37,961 bases of DNA, from positions 1-37,961 of the forward strand of contig CAMCOS010000025.1 of the NCBI GenBank assembly GCA_945876565.1, in the 5' to 3' direction. The stretch comes from Lautropia mirabilis. Lineage in GTDB: Bacteria; Pseudomonadota; Gammaproteobacteria; Burkholderiales; Burkholderiaceae_B. Made by a program: the position numbers and the translations under genes. The first letter of the stretch is position 1, and each line of letters opens with the position of its first letter. Of this stretch, positions 1 to 7,648 are shown piece after piece. The notes beneath the pieces are model-generated. The model saw only the letters and a program-made list of their open reading frames with translations, did not search any database and had not been told where the DNA came from.

Positions 1-132
1 GATCTGGTCGGCGCGATCAATATCTTAGCGGCAGGGCATGCCGTGTTGGCCTGTGGAGGAGCGGTGCTGTCGGGCCGTCCAGCGAAGCAGGAACCCGCCG
101 AAGCGACTACGCAGGAGCTTGCTCTTGTTTAG
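1..132 (+). CDS. tnpB: TnpB-like IS200/IS605 accessory protein, C-terminal end (partial)
   Basis: Reading from base 1 in frame gives 43 residues ending at a TAG. They contain the run VGAINILAAGHAVLACGG followed by a KQEP segment, which is the typical C-terminal tail of TnpB (OrfB) proteins of the IS200/IS605 superfamily: the end of the zinc-finger/RuvC region, a conserved ACGG and a KQEP tail. TnpB proteins are RNA-guided nucleases that help retain the transposon. Only the extreme C-terminus lies in the window, so the catalytic residues cannot be checked. The gene is followed within 10 bases by the element's right-end hairpin. Family identification is fairly secure; activity is unknown. Confidence 0.8.
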   Translation, partial: DLVGAINILAAGHAVLACGGAVLSGRPAKQEPAEATTQELALV

Positions 133-174
133 CGCCGTAGGAATCTCCGCCCGTCAGGCCGGGGAGGATGTCAA
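1..174 (+). mobile_element. Right end of an IS200/IS605-family element
   Basis: After the tnpB stop, an imperfect GC-rich hairpin at about 145-166 (CTCCG...CGGGGAG) is followed by GGATG and TCAA at 171-174. A subterminal hairpin plus a terminal TCAA-type cleavage tetranucleotide is what the family uses at its right end (TCAA is the IS608 right cleavage site). From base 175 the sequence becomes MFS-coding (ATIISTILPR), so the junction is placed at 174/175. No target duplication is expected for this family. The left part of the element lies outside the window. Confidence 0.75.
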
Positions 175-977
175 GCCACGATCATCAGCACCATCTTGCC
201 GCGGGTGGCACAAGCATTAAATGGCATGGATTTATACGCCTGGGTGGGTACGGGCTACTTTCTGGCGTGTTCGGTCTCGATCCTCATTTTTGGCAGGCTT
301 GGTGACTTGTATGGTCGCAAGCGCCTGATGCTGTTGTCATTGATTCTGGTGGCGTTGGGTTCGGCGCTTTCTGGCTTGTCGCAGACGATGGGTCAGTTAA
401 TTGCATTTCGGGTGTTGCAAGGGGTGGGCGGTGGCATGATGATCGCCACGGCATTTGCCGCGCCCGTGGATTTGTTTCCTGATCCCAAAGAGCGCGTGCG
501 CTGGATGGTAATGCTGTCTGTCACCTTTGCCATTGCCAGTGGTGTTGGGCCGGTGCTTGGTGGCGTGGTGACACAAGCCCTGGGTTGGCGTGCGGCTTTC
601 TATGTGATCCCGGTCACCGCCATCGCAGCGCTGGTGTTGATATGGCGATACTTTCCACAGTTGCGTCCTTCGGTGACAAGCCCGATTAAGCTTGATTGGG
701 TGGGATCGGCGCTTGTGGCTTGGGCTTGGGTTTCTTATTGCCTAACTTCACACTCTTTAGCCAGATCATTGCCAAGCGCGAAGACGCAGGCATTGCGTCG
801 GCCTTGGTGCAGACAACCCGAGCGCTCGGCAGCGCAGTGGGCACGGCGCTTGTGGGCATGGTGATTGCTGAACTGTCGATTCAAACTGGCTTGCGGATCG
901 GATTGGTGGCCACGGTTGCCGGCAGTGTCATGATTGGCTGGTTGGCCTCGCGCGTCAAAATGAGCAGTTACACCTGA
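175..977 (+). pseudogene. MFS drug exporter (DHA2/EmrB-QacA type), truncated and internally deleted
   Basis: The frame opens directly at the element boundary with ATIISTILPRVAQ, matching TM1 of DHA2-type exporters, whose usual N-terminal residues are missing. It continues through GRLGDLYGRKRLM (MFS motif A) and GVGPVLGGVV (motif C-like) to KLDWVGSAL near base 710. The next homologous segment, GLGLGFLLPNFTLFSQIIAKREDAGIASALVQTTRALGS-type sequence from the last third of the family, is in the +1 frame from about 715 to the TGA at 975-977. About 200 residues of the middle appear to be missing at this frameshifting junction. The gene is therefore broken twice: by the IS at its 5' end and by an internal deletion. 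No functional exporter is expected. Confidence 0.85.
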
Positions 978-1037
978 ATCCTTCTGGCCTTCTGGCCTTC
1001 GGACGTACAATCGCGCCATGGCAAACCTCGTTGCGCA

Positions 1038-2381
1038 TTGCTTGTGACCTTTCCAATACTCAACAGACATCTTGACACCTTGCTTGAACGTTTGTTCTGG
1101 TTCGGTTTGGTATTGGGTCTGGGCTTGGGTTTTTGGTATCAGGCCAACCAGATTGTGGACGGTGATCAGTTACAGATGATCCACCGCGGTTATCAGGCTG
1201 TCTATCTTGGCTTATGGCCCGCGACCGGAAACACAGCGAGTGCCGTGGGCAATGTCCCTGGGTTTTTATCCACCGCCATCGTGGCAGGCCCACTGATGCT
1301 GTGGGATTCGCCCTATGCGCCGATCGTGTTGCTTTTGGCTTTAAGGCTGCTCGGCTTTCTGATGATCGATGCGGTGGTGCGCCAAGCTTTTGAGGGCTCA
1401 ATGGCGGTGCGGCTATGGTTACTGCTGCTCTTGTGGTTAAACCCTTGGGTCCAGTACGATAGTTTGCTCTATAACCCACCTTATCTACTCTTTTGTGCGG
1501 GGCTGCATTTGTATTCGGCGTGGCGCTTGCGTTTGGCGCCGAGTTTCTGGTGGAGTTTCTGGCATGTGGCGGCCATCGGCATCGCCGTTCAGTTGCACTT
1601 CTCTTGGCCGTTGCTGGTCTTTATCAGTATCTACCTTTGGTGTCGTCAGCTCGTTCGAGTCAATTGGTGGGGTGTGGCGGCTGCCGTGGCGATTGCGATG
1701 ATGACTTTGCTGCCCTATCTGTTTGAACTGCTAGCCAAGCCAGAGATCGCGAGTCACACAGACCCTAAAAGTCAGGATCGATACATCGGCTGGGGGGCGG
1801 TTCATGTGTATCCGGTGCTCAAATCCATCATTTATTGGTTACGCTACGGCGCCTTCGCGTTTCCGAGCAAGCTGGTCAATGCAGCCGGATTTGATTGGTT
1901 AACGAGTTGGCAATGGCTTGAACTGACATTGATCTGGGCTTGGCGCATTGCTCAATATGCAATGGCCGCCGCCACGCTGATGTTGGCGCTCGTTGCTAAC
2001 GTGATGGCTTATCGTGAGGTTCGTGCGCATTGGCGACGCAAAGACGGTCAGGTCAATGACCCGATTGTTTGGTTGTTGCTTTACGCTTTGGGCGCCTTCG
2101 TCGCGATGTTGATCAGCGCTGGCTTGGCACCGATCGTCTTTAACTACTGGCACTTGGTGTTGATTTTTCCGGCTGCGGTGCTGCCGGTGCTGGTCTGGAT
2201 CTATCGATCCTTTATTCAAGGTTCTACCGTTTCTGTTCAGCTGATCCTCGTGATTGCGGCGATTTTGATCGCCACGAACCTGGTTGCCATCAATGACAGT
2301 CGCAAATTCTCTTGGTCCGCGAGCTACGCCGATCAGGTCATGCAATATGTTGAGCAGCAATTCGGTTCTTCGCCTCGCTAA
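1038..2381 (+). CDS. Polytopic inner-membrane protein, possible GT39/GT-C-like glycosyltransferase
   Basis: This 447-residue protein has roughly ten hydrophobic segments. It starts with a first TM (about 17-36), a soluble stretch holding DGDQLQMIHRGY, several Leu/Trp-rich helices, and a C-terminal TM near 405-425. The layout of an early acidic residue after TM1 followed by alternating helices resembles ArnT/PMT-like GT-C glycosyltransferases, but I see no motif that proves it. The start is uncertain: TTG at 1038 is used here, and GTG at 1044 is also in frame; neither has a clear Shine-Dalgarno sequence. It lies 60 bases after the MFS pseudogene and 78 bases before the response regulator. Function is not established. 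Confidence 0.6.
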   Translation: MLVTFPILNRHLDTLLERLFWFGLVLGLGLGFWYQANQIVDGDQLQMIHRGYQAVYLGLWPATGNTASAVGNVPGFLSTAIVAGPLMLWDSPYAPIVLLLALRLLGFLMIDAVVRQAFEGSMAVRLWLLLLLWLNPWVQYDSLLYNPPYLLFCAGLHLYSAWRLRLAPSFWWSFWHVAAIGIAVQLHFSWPLLVFISIYLWCRQLVRVNWWGVAAAVAIAMMTLLPYLFELLAKPEIASHTDPKSQDRYIGWGAVHVYPVLKSIIYWLRYGAFAFPSKLVNAAGFDWLTSWQWLELTLIWAWRIAQYAMAAATLMLALVANVMAYREVRAHWRRKDGQVNDPIVWLLLYALGAFVAMLISAGLAPIVFNYWHLVLIFPAAVLPVLVWIYRSFIQGSTVSVQLILVIAAILIATNLVAINDSRKFSWSASYADQVMQYVEQQFGSSPR

Positions 2382-2392
2382 CTGGTCTAGTT

Positions 2393-2419
2393 GTTTCAGA
2401 CGGTTTCAAAACCGTTTCA
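2393..2419 (+). promoter_or_regulatory. Tandem GTTTCA repeats upstream of the two-component operon
   Basis: GTTTCA occurs at 2393-2398, 2403-2408 and 2414-2419, a spacing of 10 and 11 bases (one helical turn each). OmpR-family regulators bind tandem direct half-sites with this geometry. The array sits 41 bases before the ATG at 2460 of an OmpR-family regulator, so autoregulation is a reasonable inference. The middle and last copies also form an almost loop-free palindrome (ACGGTTT, two bases, AAACCGT; 2400-2415). Confidence 0.5.
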
Positions 2420-2459
2420 AAGGCTTGCCAAGTTCGCGGGTTGGCACGACACTCTAGCA

Positions 2460-3158
2460 ATGAACCACCCTAAAAAACTGCTGGTTGTTGACGATGACCC
2501 AGAGTTGCGGCAGCTACTGGCTAGCTACCTCAATAAGCACGGTTATGACACATTGCTGGCAGCCGATGCCACCGACCTGGAAAGCCTGATTGCCCGTTTC
2601 TCACCGGATTTGGTGGTGCTTGATCGCATGATGCCAGGCCGTGACGGCATGACAGCCTGTCGAGATTTGCGTGCGCAGGGTGAGGATGTGCCCGTGTTGC
2701 TGCTGACTGCCAAGGATGAGCCAGTCGATCGCATCATGGGGTTGGAGTCTGGCGCAGATGATTATCTGGGCAAGCCGTTTGATCCGCGCGAGTTATTGGC
2801 AAGGATTGAGGCGGTACTAAGACGCAAGGCGGGTCCCTCAGCGCTTAAGCCCAACGCACCGTTTGTGTTTGGGCCGTTTCAGTTCGACCCCGTCACCCGG
2901 CAGCTTAGTCGCGATGGCCAAGTGATTCGCTTGACCGGCGGCGAAATCAACTTGCTTGACGCACTGATCAGGCACGCTGGCAAGCCACTGTCGCGCGAGC
3001 GACTGTTGGCGCTCGCGCGCGATGATGACGCTGGGCAACGCAATGACCGTTCGATTGATATCGCTGTACTGAGGTTAAGACGCGCCATTGAGGACGATCC
3101 TAAAGCGCCACGCTGGATACAGACAGTCTGGGGCACTGGTTATCGGTTTTCACCATGA
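2460..3158 (+). CDS. OmpR/PhoB-family response regulator
   Basis: The 232-residue protein has a receiver domain (about 6-120) and a winged-helix Trans_reg_C domain (about 135-230). The receiver shows VVDDD (acidic D11-D13), the phosphoacceptor D55 in LVVLDRMMPG, T83 and K105 in GKPFDP. The effector domain shows LTGGEINLL and the terminal TVWGTGYRF wing motif. ATG at 2460 starts directly before the conserved KKLLVVDDD, so it is preferred over an in-frame upstream TTG at 2391 that would cover the GTTTCA repeats. The stop overlaps the kinase start (ATGA), implying translational coupling. With the Spy/CpxP-like gene nearby, an envelope-stress role is likely, but the signal is unknown. Confidence 0.93.
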   Translation: MNHPKKLLVVDDDPELRQLLASYLNKHGYDTLLAADATDLESLIARFSPDLVVLDRMMPGRDGMTACRDLRAQGEDVPVLLLTAKDEPVDRIMGLESGADDYLGKPFDPRELLARIEAVLRRKAGPSALKPNAPFVFGPFQFDPVTRQLSRDGQVIRLTGGEINLLDALIRHAGKPLSRERLLALARDDDAGQRNDRSIDIAVLRLRRAIEDDPKAPRWIQTVWGTGYRFSP

Positions 3159-4540
3159 GGTGGTTACGCTGGCGTCCATTGGCATCACTTCGCTCTCGGT
3201 TGATACTGTTGGTGCTTGCGACCTTGTTGGTGGCGCAGGCGTTGACCGTGTATGTCATGGTGACCTATCAGCGCAACGAGTTGCAGACTACCACAGCTAA
3301 CCTGTTAGTGACCAGCATCACAACGTTGAAATCTGCGATTGCCATGGTTCGACCTGAACGTCAGGCCATGTTTGTTCACCACACCTCGCAAGGCCAGTGG
3401 CGCTTGATGGCCGAACCCCCGCCACGCAACGCCCGATTTCAGTCTGAAACGGGGCTTGAGCCTGGAGCCCAAGATACCCAGACAGTTAGGCGCAGCCTGC
3501 GCGCGCTGTCGCGCCAGGTGAACCGCGCCTTGGGGTCGACGGCGCGCGTGGCCGTCTCGGCCGGTGCTCAGCCTTATTTGTATGTGTCGCTTGGTGAAGT
3601 GGCAGGTCAGGCGCCGTGGTTGCGCATACCACTGGACCCGATTGATCCGCCAGTTCGCATGCCGTTTTTGGTGTGGTGGTTGTTGGCGCTACTGGCGCTG
3701 GCTTTGATTGCATTGTGGTTCTCCTGGCATATCACCCGGCCCATGACGCGCTTGGTGCAGGCCACCGATATGTTGGCCAAAGGTAGACCTGAACCTGTCG
3801 TGCCATCAGGCCCAACCGAGACTCGCCGCCTGGGCGAGCATTTCAATGCGATGCTCGACTCATTGGCACAAACACAGCAGACCCAGCAGACCCTGCTGGC
3901 TGGATTGCCGCATGATTTGAAAGGCCCGATGGCGCGCATGGCGTTGCGTATTGAAATGACGGACGATCAAGCCCTAAAAGAAGGCTTGATCAAAGACCTT
4001 GCCGATATGCGTCACATGACAGATCAATTTCTCGATTTTTTAAGAGGGCAAGAGGTCAGCCGTTTATCGCGATCGAGGATGAGACTTGACCGCTGGATCG
4101 AGGAGCAGATTTCTGAACGTAGTAAGCTCGGTCAGGACGTGCGCTTGTTGGGCGAGGCCCCCGCTATTCAGATTTGTGCGGACCAGGCCGCTTTGGAGCG
4201 ACTGCTCAATAATCTCATCGACAATGCGTTTAGTCACGGCCAGCCCCCGGTTGAGGTACGGCTGGCGCATGCGGACAAAGGGTATGTTTGCCTAAGCGTC
4301 TCGGATCACGGCAAGGGCTTGCAGCCTGAGCATTATGAGCGGGCGTTTAAGCCATTTGAGCGCATCGACGTTGCACGCTCCAGAAGTGGCAATGTTGGCT
4401 TGGGATTAAGCCTAGTCAAAGGCATTGCGATTGCCCATGGTGGTTCAGTCTCTTTGTCGGCGCATGCTTCAGGCGGCCTAAGCGTGCAAGTCAGGTTGCC
4501 ATTGGCGGCTGGCATTGAAGTGGTCTCGCGCAAAGATTGA
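3155..4540 (+). CDS. Sensor histidine kinase (EnvZ/CpxA-like architecture)
   Basis: The 461-residue protein has TM1 at about 13-32, a periplasmic sensor region of about 135 residues, TM2 at about 171-191, and a HAMP domain at about 190-245. The HisKA box reads LAGLPHDLKGPMARM with phosphoacceptor H253. The HATPase domain has the N box LLNNLIDNAFSHG (N357), DHGKG (G1), an F box around AFKPFER, and VGLGLSLVKGIA (G2). It overlaps the response-regulator stop by 4 bases (ATGA), so the two form one operon. The HDLKGP H box places it near EnvZ-type kinases. The sensor region has no motif I recognise. Confidence 0.93.
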   Translation: MRWLRWRPLASLRSRLILLVLATLLVAQALTVYVMVTYQRNELQTTTANLLVTSITTLKSAIAMVRPERQAMFVHHTSQGQWRLMAEPPPRNARFQSETGLEPGAQDTQTVRRSLRALSRQVNRALGSTARVAVSAGAQPYLYVSLGEVAGQAPWLRIPLDPIDPPVRMPFLVWWLLALLALALIALWFSWHITRPMTRLVQATDMLAKGRPEPVVPSGPTETRRLGEHFNAMLDSLAQTQQTQQTLLAGLPHDLKGPMARMALRIEMTDDQALKEGLIKDLADMRHMTDQFLDFLRGQEVSRLSRSRMRLDRWIEEQISERSKLGQDVRLLGEAPAIQICADQAALERLLNNLIDNAFSHGQPPVEVRLAHADKGYVCLSVSDHGKGLQPEHYERAFKPFERIDVARSRSGNVGLGLSLVKGIAIAHGGSVSLSAHASGGLSVQVRLPLAAGIEVVSRKD

Positions 4541-4577
4541 GTCCGAGTCATGGCAAGTCAAGGTTTTGCGGTGCCAT

Positions 4578-4619
4578 AAAAAAGGGGCGTCTATCCGTAA
4601 GGTTAAGTGTTGACGCCCC
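4578..4619 (-). terminator. Rho-independent terminator for the Spy-like gene
   Basis: The inverted repeat GGGGCGTC (4584-4591) / GACGCCCC (4612-4619) forms an 8-bp GC-rich stem. On the minus strand it is followed by six T residues (A run 4578-4583 on plus). It lies 34 bases past the stop of the minus-strand gene at 4653. It may also partly stop transcription leaving the kinase gene, although the plus-strand side has no clean T tract. Confidence 0.8.
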
Positions 4620-4652
4620 GCTTATTCTAGCTAGCTCAGATGGTTAGTTGCC

Positions 4653-5171
4653 TTAGCTTCGTTTCGTATCTTGCTTGCTTTGCGCTTTGGATTGCATGTA
4701 GTTCTGAACCACCGACTTTTGCGTGTCTGATAGCGTGTCCCAGAATGCCAACCATTGCTGCTGAATGCTCTGGCGTGCTTGCTGCATTTTGGCCATGCGC
4801 TCATCTTGTTGCTTAAACATTTCGTGCGGATCAAATTGCCCTGACGGAGTTGCCTCTATTCTTTCGTCGCGCGCATCACGCATGGACTCGCGCATGCTGT
4901 CACGCATCGCTTGGCTAGCTGTCTGCGCCTCTAAAAACGCGACTTTCTGGGCTTCAGTCAGGTTCAGTTGTTCGACCACGGCGCTTGGCAACTGCATCAC
5001 GCCGCGCTGCTTCTGACCCTGTTCGTGGCGGCTAGATTTGCCTTCGCAGCTGCCCTTGCCCATTTTCTCGTCCGATGACCCTGACCCTGACCCATACGCC
5101 AGTGCCGCGCCTGACACCAGCACCAGGGACAGGCCAGCAATCAGGGGACGAGTGAATTTGCGGTTTTTCAT
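4653..5171 (-). CDS. Spy/CpxP-like periplasmic protein (LTxxQ motif)
   Basis: The 172-residue protein has a clear Sec signal peptide (KNRKFTRP then a hydrophobic core, cleavage expected after ALA at about residue 26). The mature protein is Gln/Met/Ser-rich and helical. It has an LTEAQ motif at the start of one helix and a second, degenerate LSDTQ near the C-terminus, the paired LTxxQ signature of CpxP/Spy/ZraP proteins. Spy acts as a periplasmic chaperone and CpxP as an inhibitor of the CpxA kinase. The adjacent EnvZ/CpxA-like kinase makes a similar feedback role plausible. The ATG at 5169-5171 has a good AAGGAG ribosome-binding site, and a terminator follows the gene. Confidence 0.8.
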   Translation of the reverse strand: MKNRKFTRPLIAGLSLVLVSGAALAYGSGSGSSDEKMGKGSCEGKSSRHEQGQKQRGVMQLPSAVVEQLNLTEAQKVAFLEAQTASQAMRDSMRESMRDARDERIEATPSGQFDPHEMFKQQDERMAKMQQARQSIQQQWLAFWDTLSDTQKSVVQNYMQSKAQSKQDTKRS

Positions 5172-5222
5172 TTCATTTCTCCTTGGTCAATCAGTTGACA
5201 ATCACATTGTCTGGCTAGACCG

Positions 5223-5259
5223 GTTTCGAATGTATTTCGTGTGATCGGTAGTTGTTTCA
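5223..5259. promoter_or_regulatory. GTTTC(A/G) repeats between the Spy-like gene and the exchanger
   Basis: GTTTCG (5223-5228), ATTTCG (5234-5239) and GTTTCA (5254-5259) are separated by 11 and 20 bases, that is one and about two helical turns. The motif matches the array before the response-regulator gene at 2393-2419. It lies between the divergent Spy-like gene and the cation exchanger and could act on either. It is proposed as a binding site for the response regulator encoded at 2460. Confidence 0.4.
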
Positions 5260-5339
5260 AATCATTACAGGGTGATGCCGCATTGGTCGCAAGGGCGGGT
5301 TATATTTCGCCAAGTCATCTTCTTAGCGTAGGTGTTGCT

Positions 5340-6434
5340 GTGTTGTCTGCCATTTTCTTTTTTGTCGCTGGATTGGCTTTATTGGTTTTAGGTGCCAATT
5401 CGTTAGTCAGTGGTGCAAGCAAACTCGCCTTGTCGTTTGGTTTGTCGCCTTTGGTGGTGGGGCTAACCATCGTGGCATTTGGCACCAGTGCGCCAGAGAT
5501 GGCGGTCTCAACCGGTGCGGTGCTTTCTGGGCAGAGTGATGTGGCCGTTGGCAACGTCGTTGGCAGCAATATTTTCAATGTGCTGGTTATTCTGGGTTTA
5601 AGTGCGCTGATCGTGCCACTGTCGGTTCATGTGCAAGTGATCCGACAGGAGATGCCCATCATGATTGGCGCGGCCATATTGTTCATGGCTTTCGCGCTCG
5701 ACGGTCAGATCACTCGGGTTGAAGGCGCCATTTTGTTGGCACTTTTGATTGCGTACACCGTGTTTCTGGTGATTCAGGCGCGGCGTTCGCCGCCAGGCGA
5801 AGCCGCGGATTACGACGCTGAGCTTAAGCCTGCTGCTGCGTCTGGTTCGGCTGCCTGGATGTCAAAGTGGTATGTGCAAGTCTGGTTTGTGGTGGCGGGC
5901 TTGATCATGTTGGTGCTCGGGGCCAATTGGCTCGTGGAGTCGGCGACCATCTTTGCACGGGCTTTGGGCATGAGTGAATTGGTGATCGGTTTGACCATTG
6001 TGGCCGCAGGCACTTCCTTGCCAGAGGTGGCGGCTTCGCTCACCGCTGCGCTCAAAGGCGAGCGCGACATGGCCGTGGGCAACGTGGTTGGCAGTAATGT
6101 CTTCAATATCTTGGGTTGTGTGGGCCTCGGTGGGTTGGTATCGGGCGCGGCAGGGTTGCCGATTGCTGATTCGGTGCTGAACTTTGACCTCTGGGTGATG
6201 CTGGCAGCCTTTGTTGCTTGCCTGCCCGTGTTTATTTCAGGGCGCGAGATCGCGCGCTGGGAAGGCGCGCTGTTTGTGGGCTATTACGCAGCTTATGTAG
6301 CTTACTTGGTCTTAAGCGCTCAAGCACATGCCGCGCTACCAGCGTTTTCAGCTGTCATGCTCAGTTTTGTGCTGCCGATTACCATCATCACGTTGGTGGT
6401 GGTTAGTATCCGGCAAACAAAGCTCCAGTCTTAA
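5340..6434 (+). CDS. Ca2+/Na+ (CaCA family, YrbG-type) antiporter
   Basis: The integral membrane protein carries the two inverted alpha-repeats of the CaCA superfamily. Repeat 1 has VGLTIVAFGTSAPEM and VGNVVGSNIFN; repeat 2 has IGLTIVAAGTSLPEV and VGNVVGSNVFN. The acidic residues in the two P-E motifs coordinate the cation. It has about ten TM segments in two halves, split by a charged linker (about RRSPPGEAADYDAELK), plus one extra hydrophobic helix at the C-terminus. GTG at 5340 (or TTG at 5343) begins at the family's usual N-terminus (LSAIFFFVAGLALLVLGAN). An in-frame GTG at 5241 would add about 33 unconserved residues and run through the GTTTC repeats. The true substrate (Ca2+, Na+, K+ or H+ coupling) cannot be read from sequence. 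Confidence 0.85.
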   Translation: MLSAIFFFVAGLALLVLGANSLVSGASKLALSFGLSPLVVGLTIVAFGTSAPEMAVSTGAVLSGQSDVAVGNVVGSNIFNVLVILGLSALIVPLSVHVQVIRQEMPIMIGAAILFMAFALDGQITRVEGAILLALLIAYTVFLVIQARRSPPGEAADYDAELKPAAASGSAAWMSKWYVQVWFVVAGLIMLVLGANWLVESATIFARALGMSELVIGLTIVAAGTSLPEVAASLTAALKGERDMAVGNVVGSNVFNILGCVGLGGLVSGAAGLPIADSVLNFDLWVMLAAFVACLPVFISGREIARWEGALFVGYYAAYVAYLVLSAQAHAALPAFSAVMLSFVLPITIITLVVVSIRQTKLQS

Positions 6435-6464
6435 CTGACGTTATCTAGACTGAGTCTGCGCTGG

Positions 6465-7076
6465 CTAGAGGGGCTCTAGTCCCAGCACAGCGCGAAACCG
6501 ATTCTTGATATGTACGCCATCACGTATGGGTAAGGCTTTGGGCACCTCATCTGCTTTGACGAGCACTTGAAACAAACTTGTCTGGGCAGGGTTTTGAATA
6601 CAGGCGCTGATATCGGAGAGCCCGCTCGTTTGAGCGACATGGTGGCTGTTGGCAATTGAGCACGCTTTGGCCACTGCCACCAGATCTGTGCCGAGGCTCG
6701 TGTGGCTGTGCTGCATGCCCGTCTCGCCGAAGTGACCGTTATCCAGGATAACCAGTGTCAGGTTCTTGGGGAGCTGCGCCCCGATCGTGGCCAAGGTGCC
6801 TAGCCCCATGAGTTGCTCCCCGTCACCGGTGAGCACCACAATGGGCTTAGACGGTTGAGCCAAAGCGAGCCCCAGGCCAATGCCAGCGGCACCCCCCATG
6901 GCACCCCATAGATAGAAGTTGTTAGGGCGGTCACCGGCGGCAAAGAGGTCGTAGGTTGAAGAGCCGAGTCCGGCAACAAACAAAGCGTGCGGGCAGGCAT
7001 TGACTAGTTCGCTCACAAACTCGCGGCGGTTGATGTTTGCAGTGGTTGGCGTGGTTGCGTTGGTGTTGCTCATCAT
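6465..7076 (-). CDS. comE: ThDP decarboxylase, ThDP-binding subunit (sulfopyruvate/phosphonopyruvate decarboxylase beta type)
   Basis: The 203-residue chain corresponds to the ThDP-binding (PP) half of ThDP enzymes. The cofactor motif GDG (84-86) is followed by N113 in VILDNGHFGETG, and GAMGGAAGIGLGLA precedes it. It is the size of ComE-type beta subunits of sulfopyruvate decarboxylase; the fused homologue is phosphonopyruvate decarboxylase. The ATG at 7076 lies just after the alpha-subunit stop (7079) with an AAGGA site ahead; an in-frame ATG at 7094 would overlap alpha by 16 bases. The pair would decarboxylate a 3-substituted pyruvate to an aldehyde. The symbol is by homology type only; substrate is not proven, and no sulfolactate or phosphonate genes are adjacent. 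Confidence 0.75.
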   Translation of the reverse strand: MMSNTNATTPTTANINRREFVSELVNACPHALFVAGLGSSTYDLFAAGDRPNNFYLWGAMGGAAGIGLGLALAQPSKPIVVLTGDGEQLMGLGTLATIGAQLPKNLTLVILDNGHFGETGMQHSHTSLGTDLVAVAKACSIANSHHVAQTSGLSDISACIQNPAQTSLFQVLVKADEVPKALPIRDGVHIKNRFRAVLGLEPL

Positions 7077-7078
7077 GA

Positions 7079-7615
7079 TTAATCCTTGGTCCATTTTTTT
7101 CGGCCAATCAAGCGCTGAGAAATCAGCACCGCCACCTGTTCACCTGCCACGAAGGCGGAATCGAGAGCAGCCGAGACCACATCTGCAACTTCAGTCGGGT
7201 CAGTTACCCGCAGTACCCGAAACCCCATCATTTGCAAACAAGCCTCGGTGGCTTTGCTCATCGGTGTTTGCCAGGGATTGAATTCCGCGTATTCGCCACG
7301 CATGGTGATCAGCGTCAAAAATGGGATACGACAGCTGTTTAGCAAAGAAAACATGTTCACGCAGTTGCCAACACCGCTACTTTGCATGAGCAGAACTGAG
7401 CGCTCGCCTCCGAGCCAGGCACCGGTGTTGATTGCCACGCCTTCCTCTTCGGTGGTCAGCACCACGGCTTTCATGTCGGGGTCGTCGTGGGCCTGCTGTA
7501 TGACGTGGGCATGTCCTGCGTCGGGCACATAGGTAACTTGTCGGATGTTGCCGTCTTTCAATACATTAAAAATGTCTTGTTTCCAGCTGGCAATGCTGGT
7601 GTCAGATGTGGTCAT
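7079..7615 (-). CDS. comD: ThDP decarboxylase, Pyr-domain subunit (sulfopyruvate decarboxylase alpha type)
   Basis: The 178-residue protein is the pyrimidine-binding (Pyr) half of a ThDP enzyme. The segment VVLTTEEEGVAINTGAWLGG contains the conserved Glu (around E57) that activates the cofactor's aminopyrimidine ring. VTYVPDAGHAHVI at the N-terminus and LLMQSSGVGNCVNMF further on match ComD/phosphonopyruvate decarboxylase. It precedes the ThDP-binding subunit with effectively no gap, as expected for a two-chain enzyme. The MCT-type MFS carrier ends 33 bases upstream, so transporter and enzyme probably form one transcript. Confidence 0.78.
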   Translation of the reverse strand: MTTSDTSIASWKQDIFNVLKDGNIRQVTYVPDAGHAHVIQQAHDDPDMKAVVLTTEEEGVAINTGAWLGGERSVLLMQSSGVGNCVNMFSLLNSCRIPFLTLITMRGEYAEFNPWQTPMSKATEACLQMMGFRVLRVTDPTEVADVVSAALDSAFVAGEQVAVLISQRLIGRKKWTKD

Positions 7616-7648
7616 GACAGAACTCGGGACTGGTTTGGAATTTAATCG

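Noticed and set aside
2391-2459. Upstream in-frame start for the response regulator adding 23 residues
   Set aside because: It would begin at a TTG with no ribosome-binding site and run through the GTTTCA repeats; the receiver domain begins normally at ATG 2460.
5241-5339. N-terminal extension of the Ca2+ exchanger from GTG 5241
   Set aside because: The added residues are not like the family, and they would cover the likely shared promoter; family members begin near 5340.
6426-6479. Bidirectional terminator between the exchanger and the decarboxylase genes
   Set aside because: Two short inverted repeats exist (CAGTCT/AGACTG and CTAGAG/CTCTAG), but they overlap stop codons and lack T runs, so termination is not supported.
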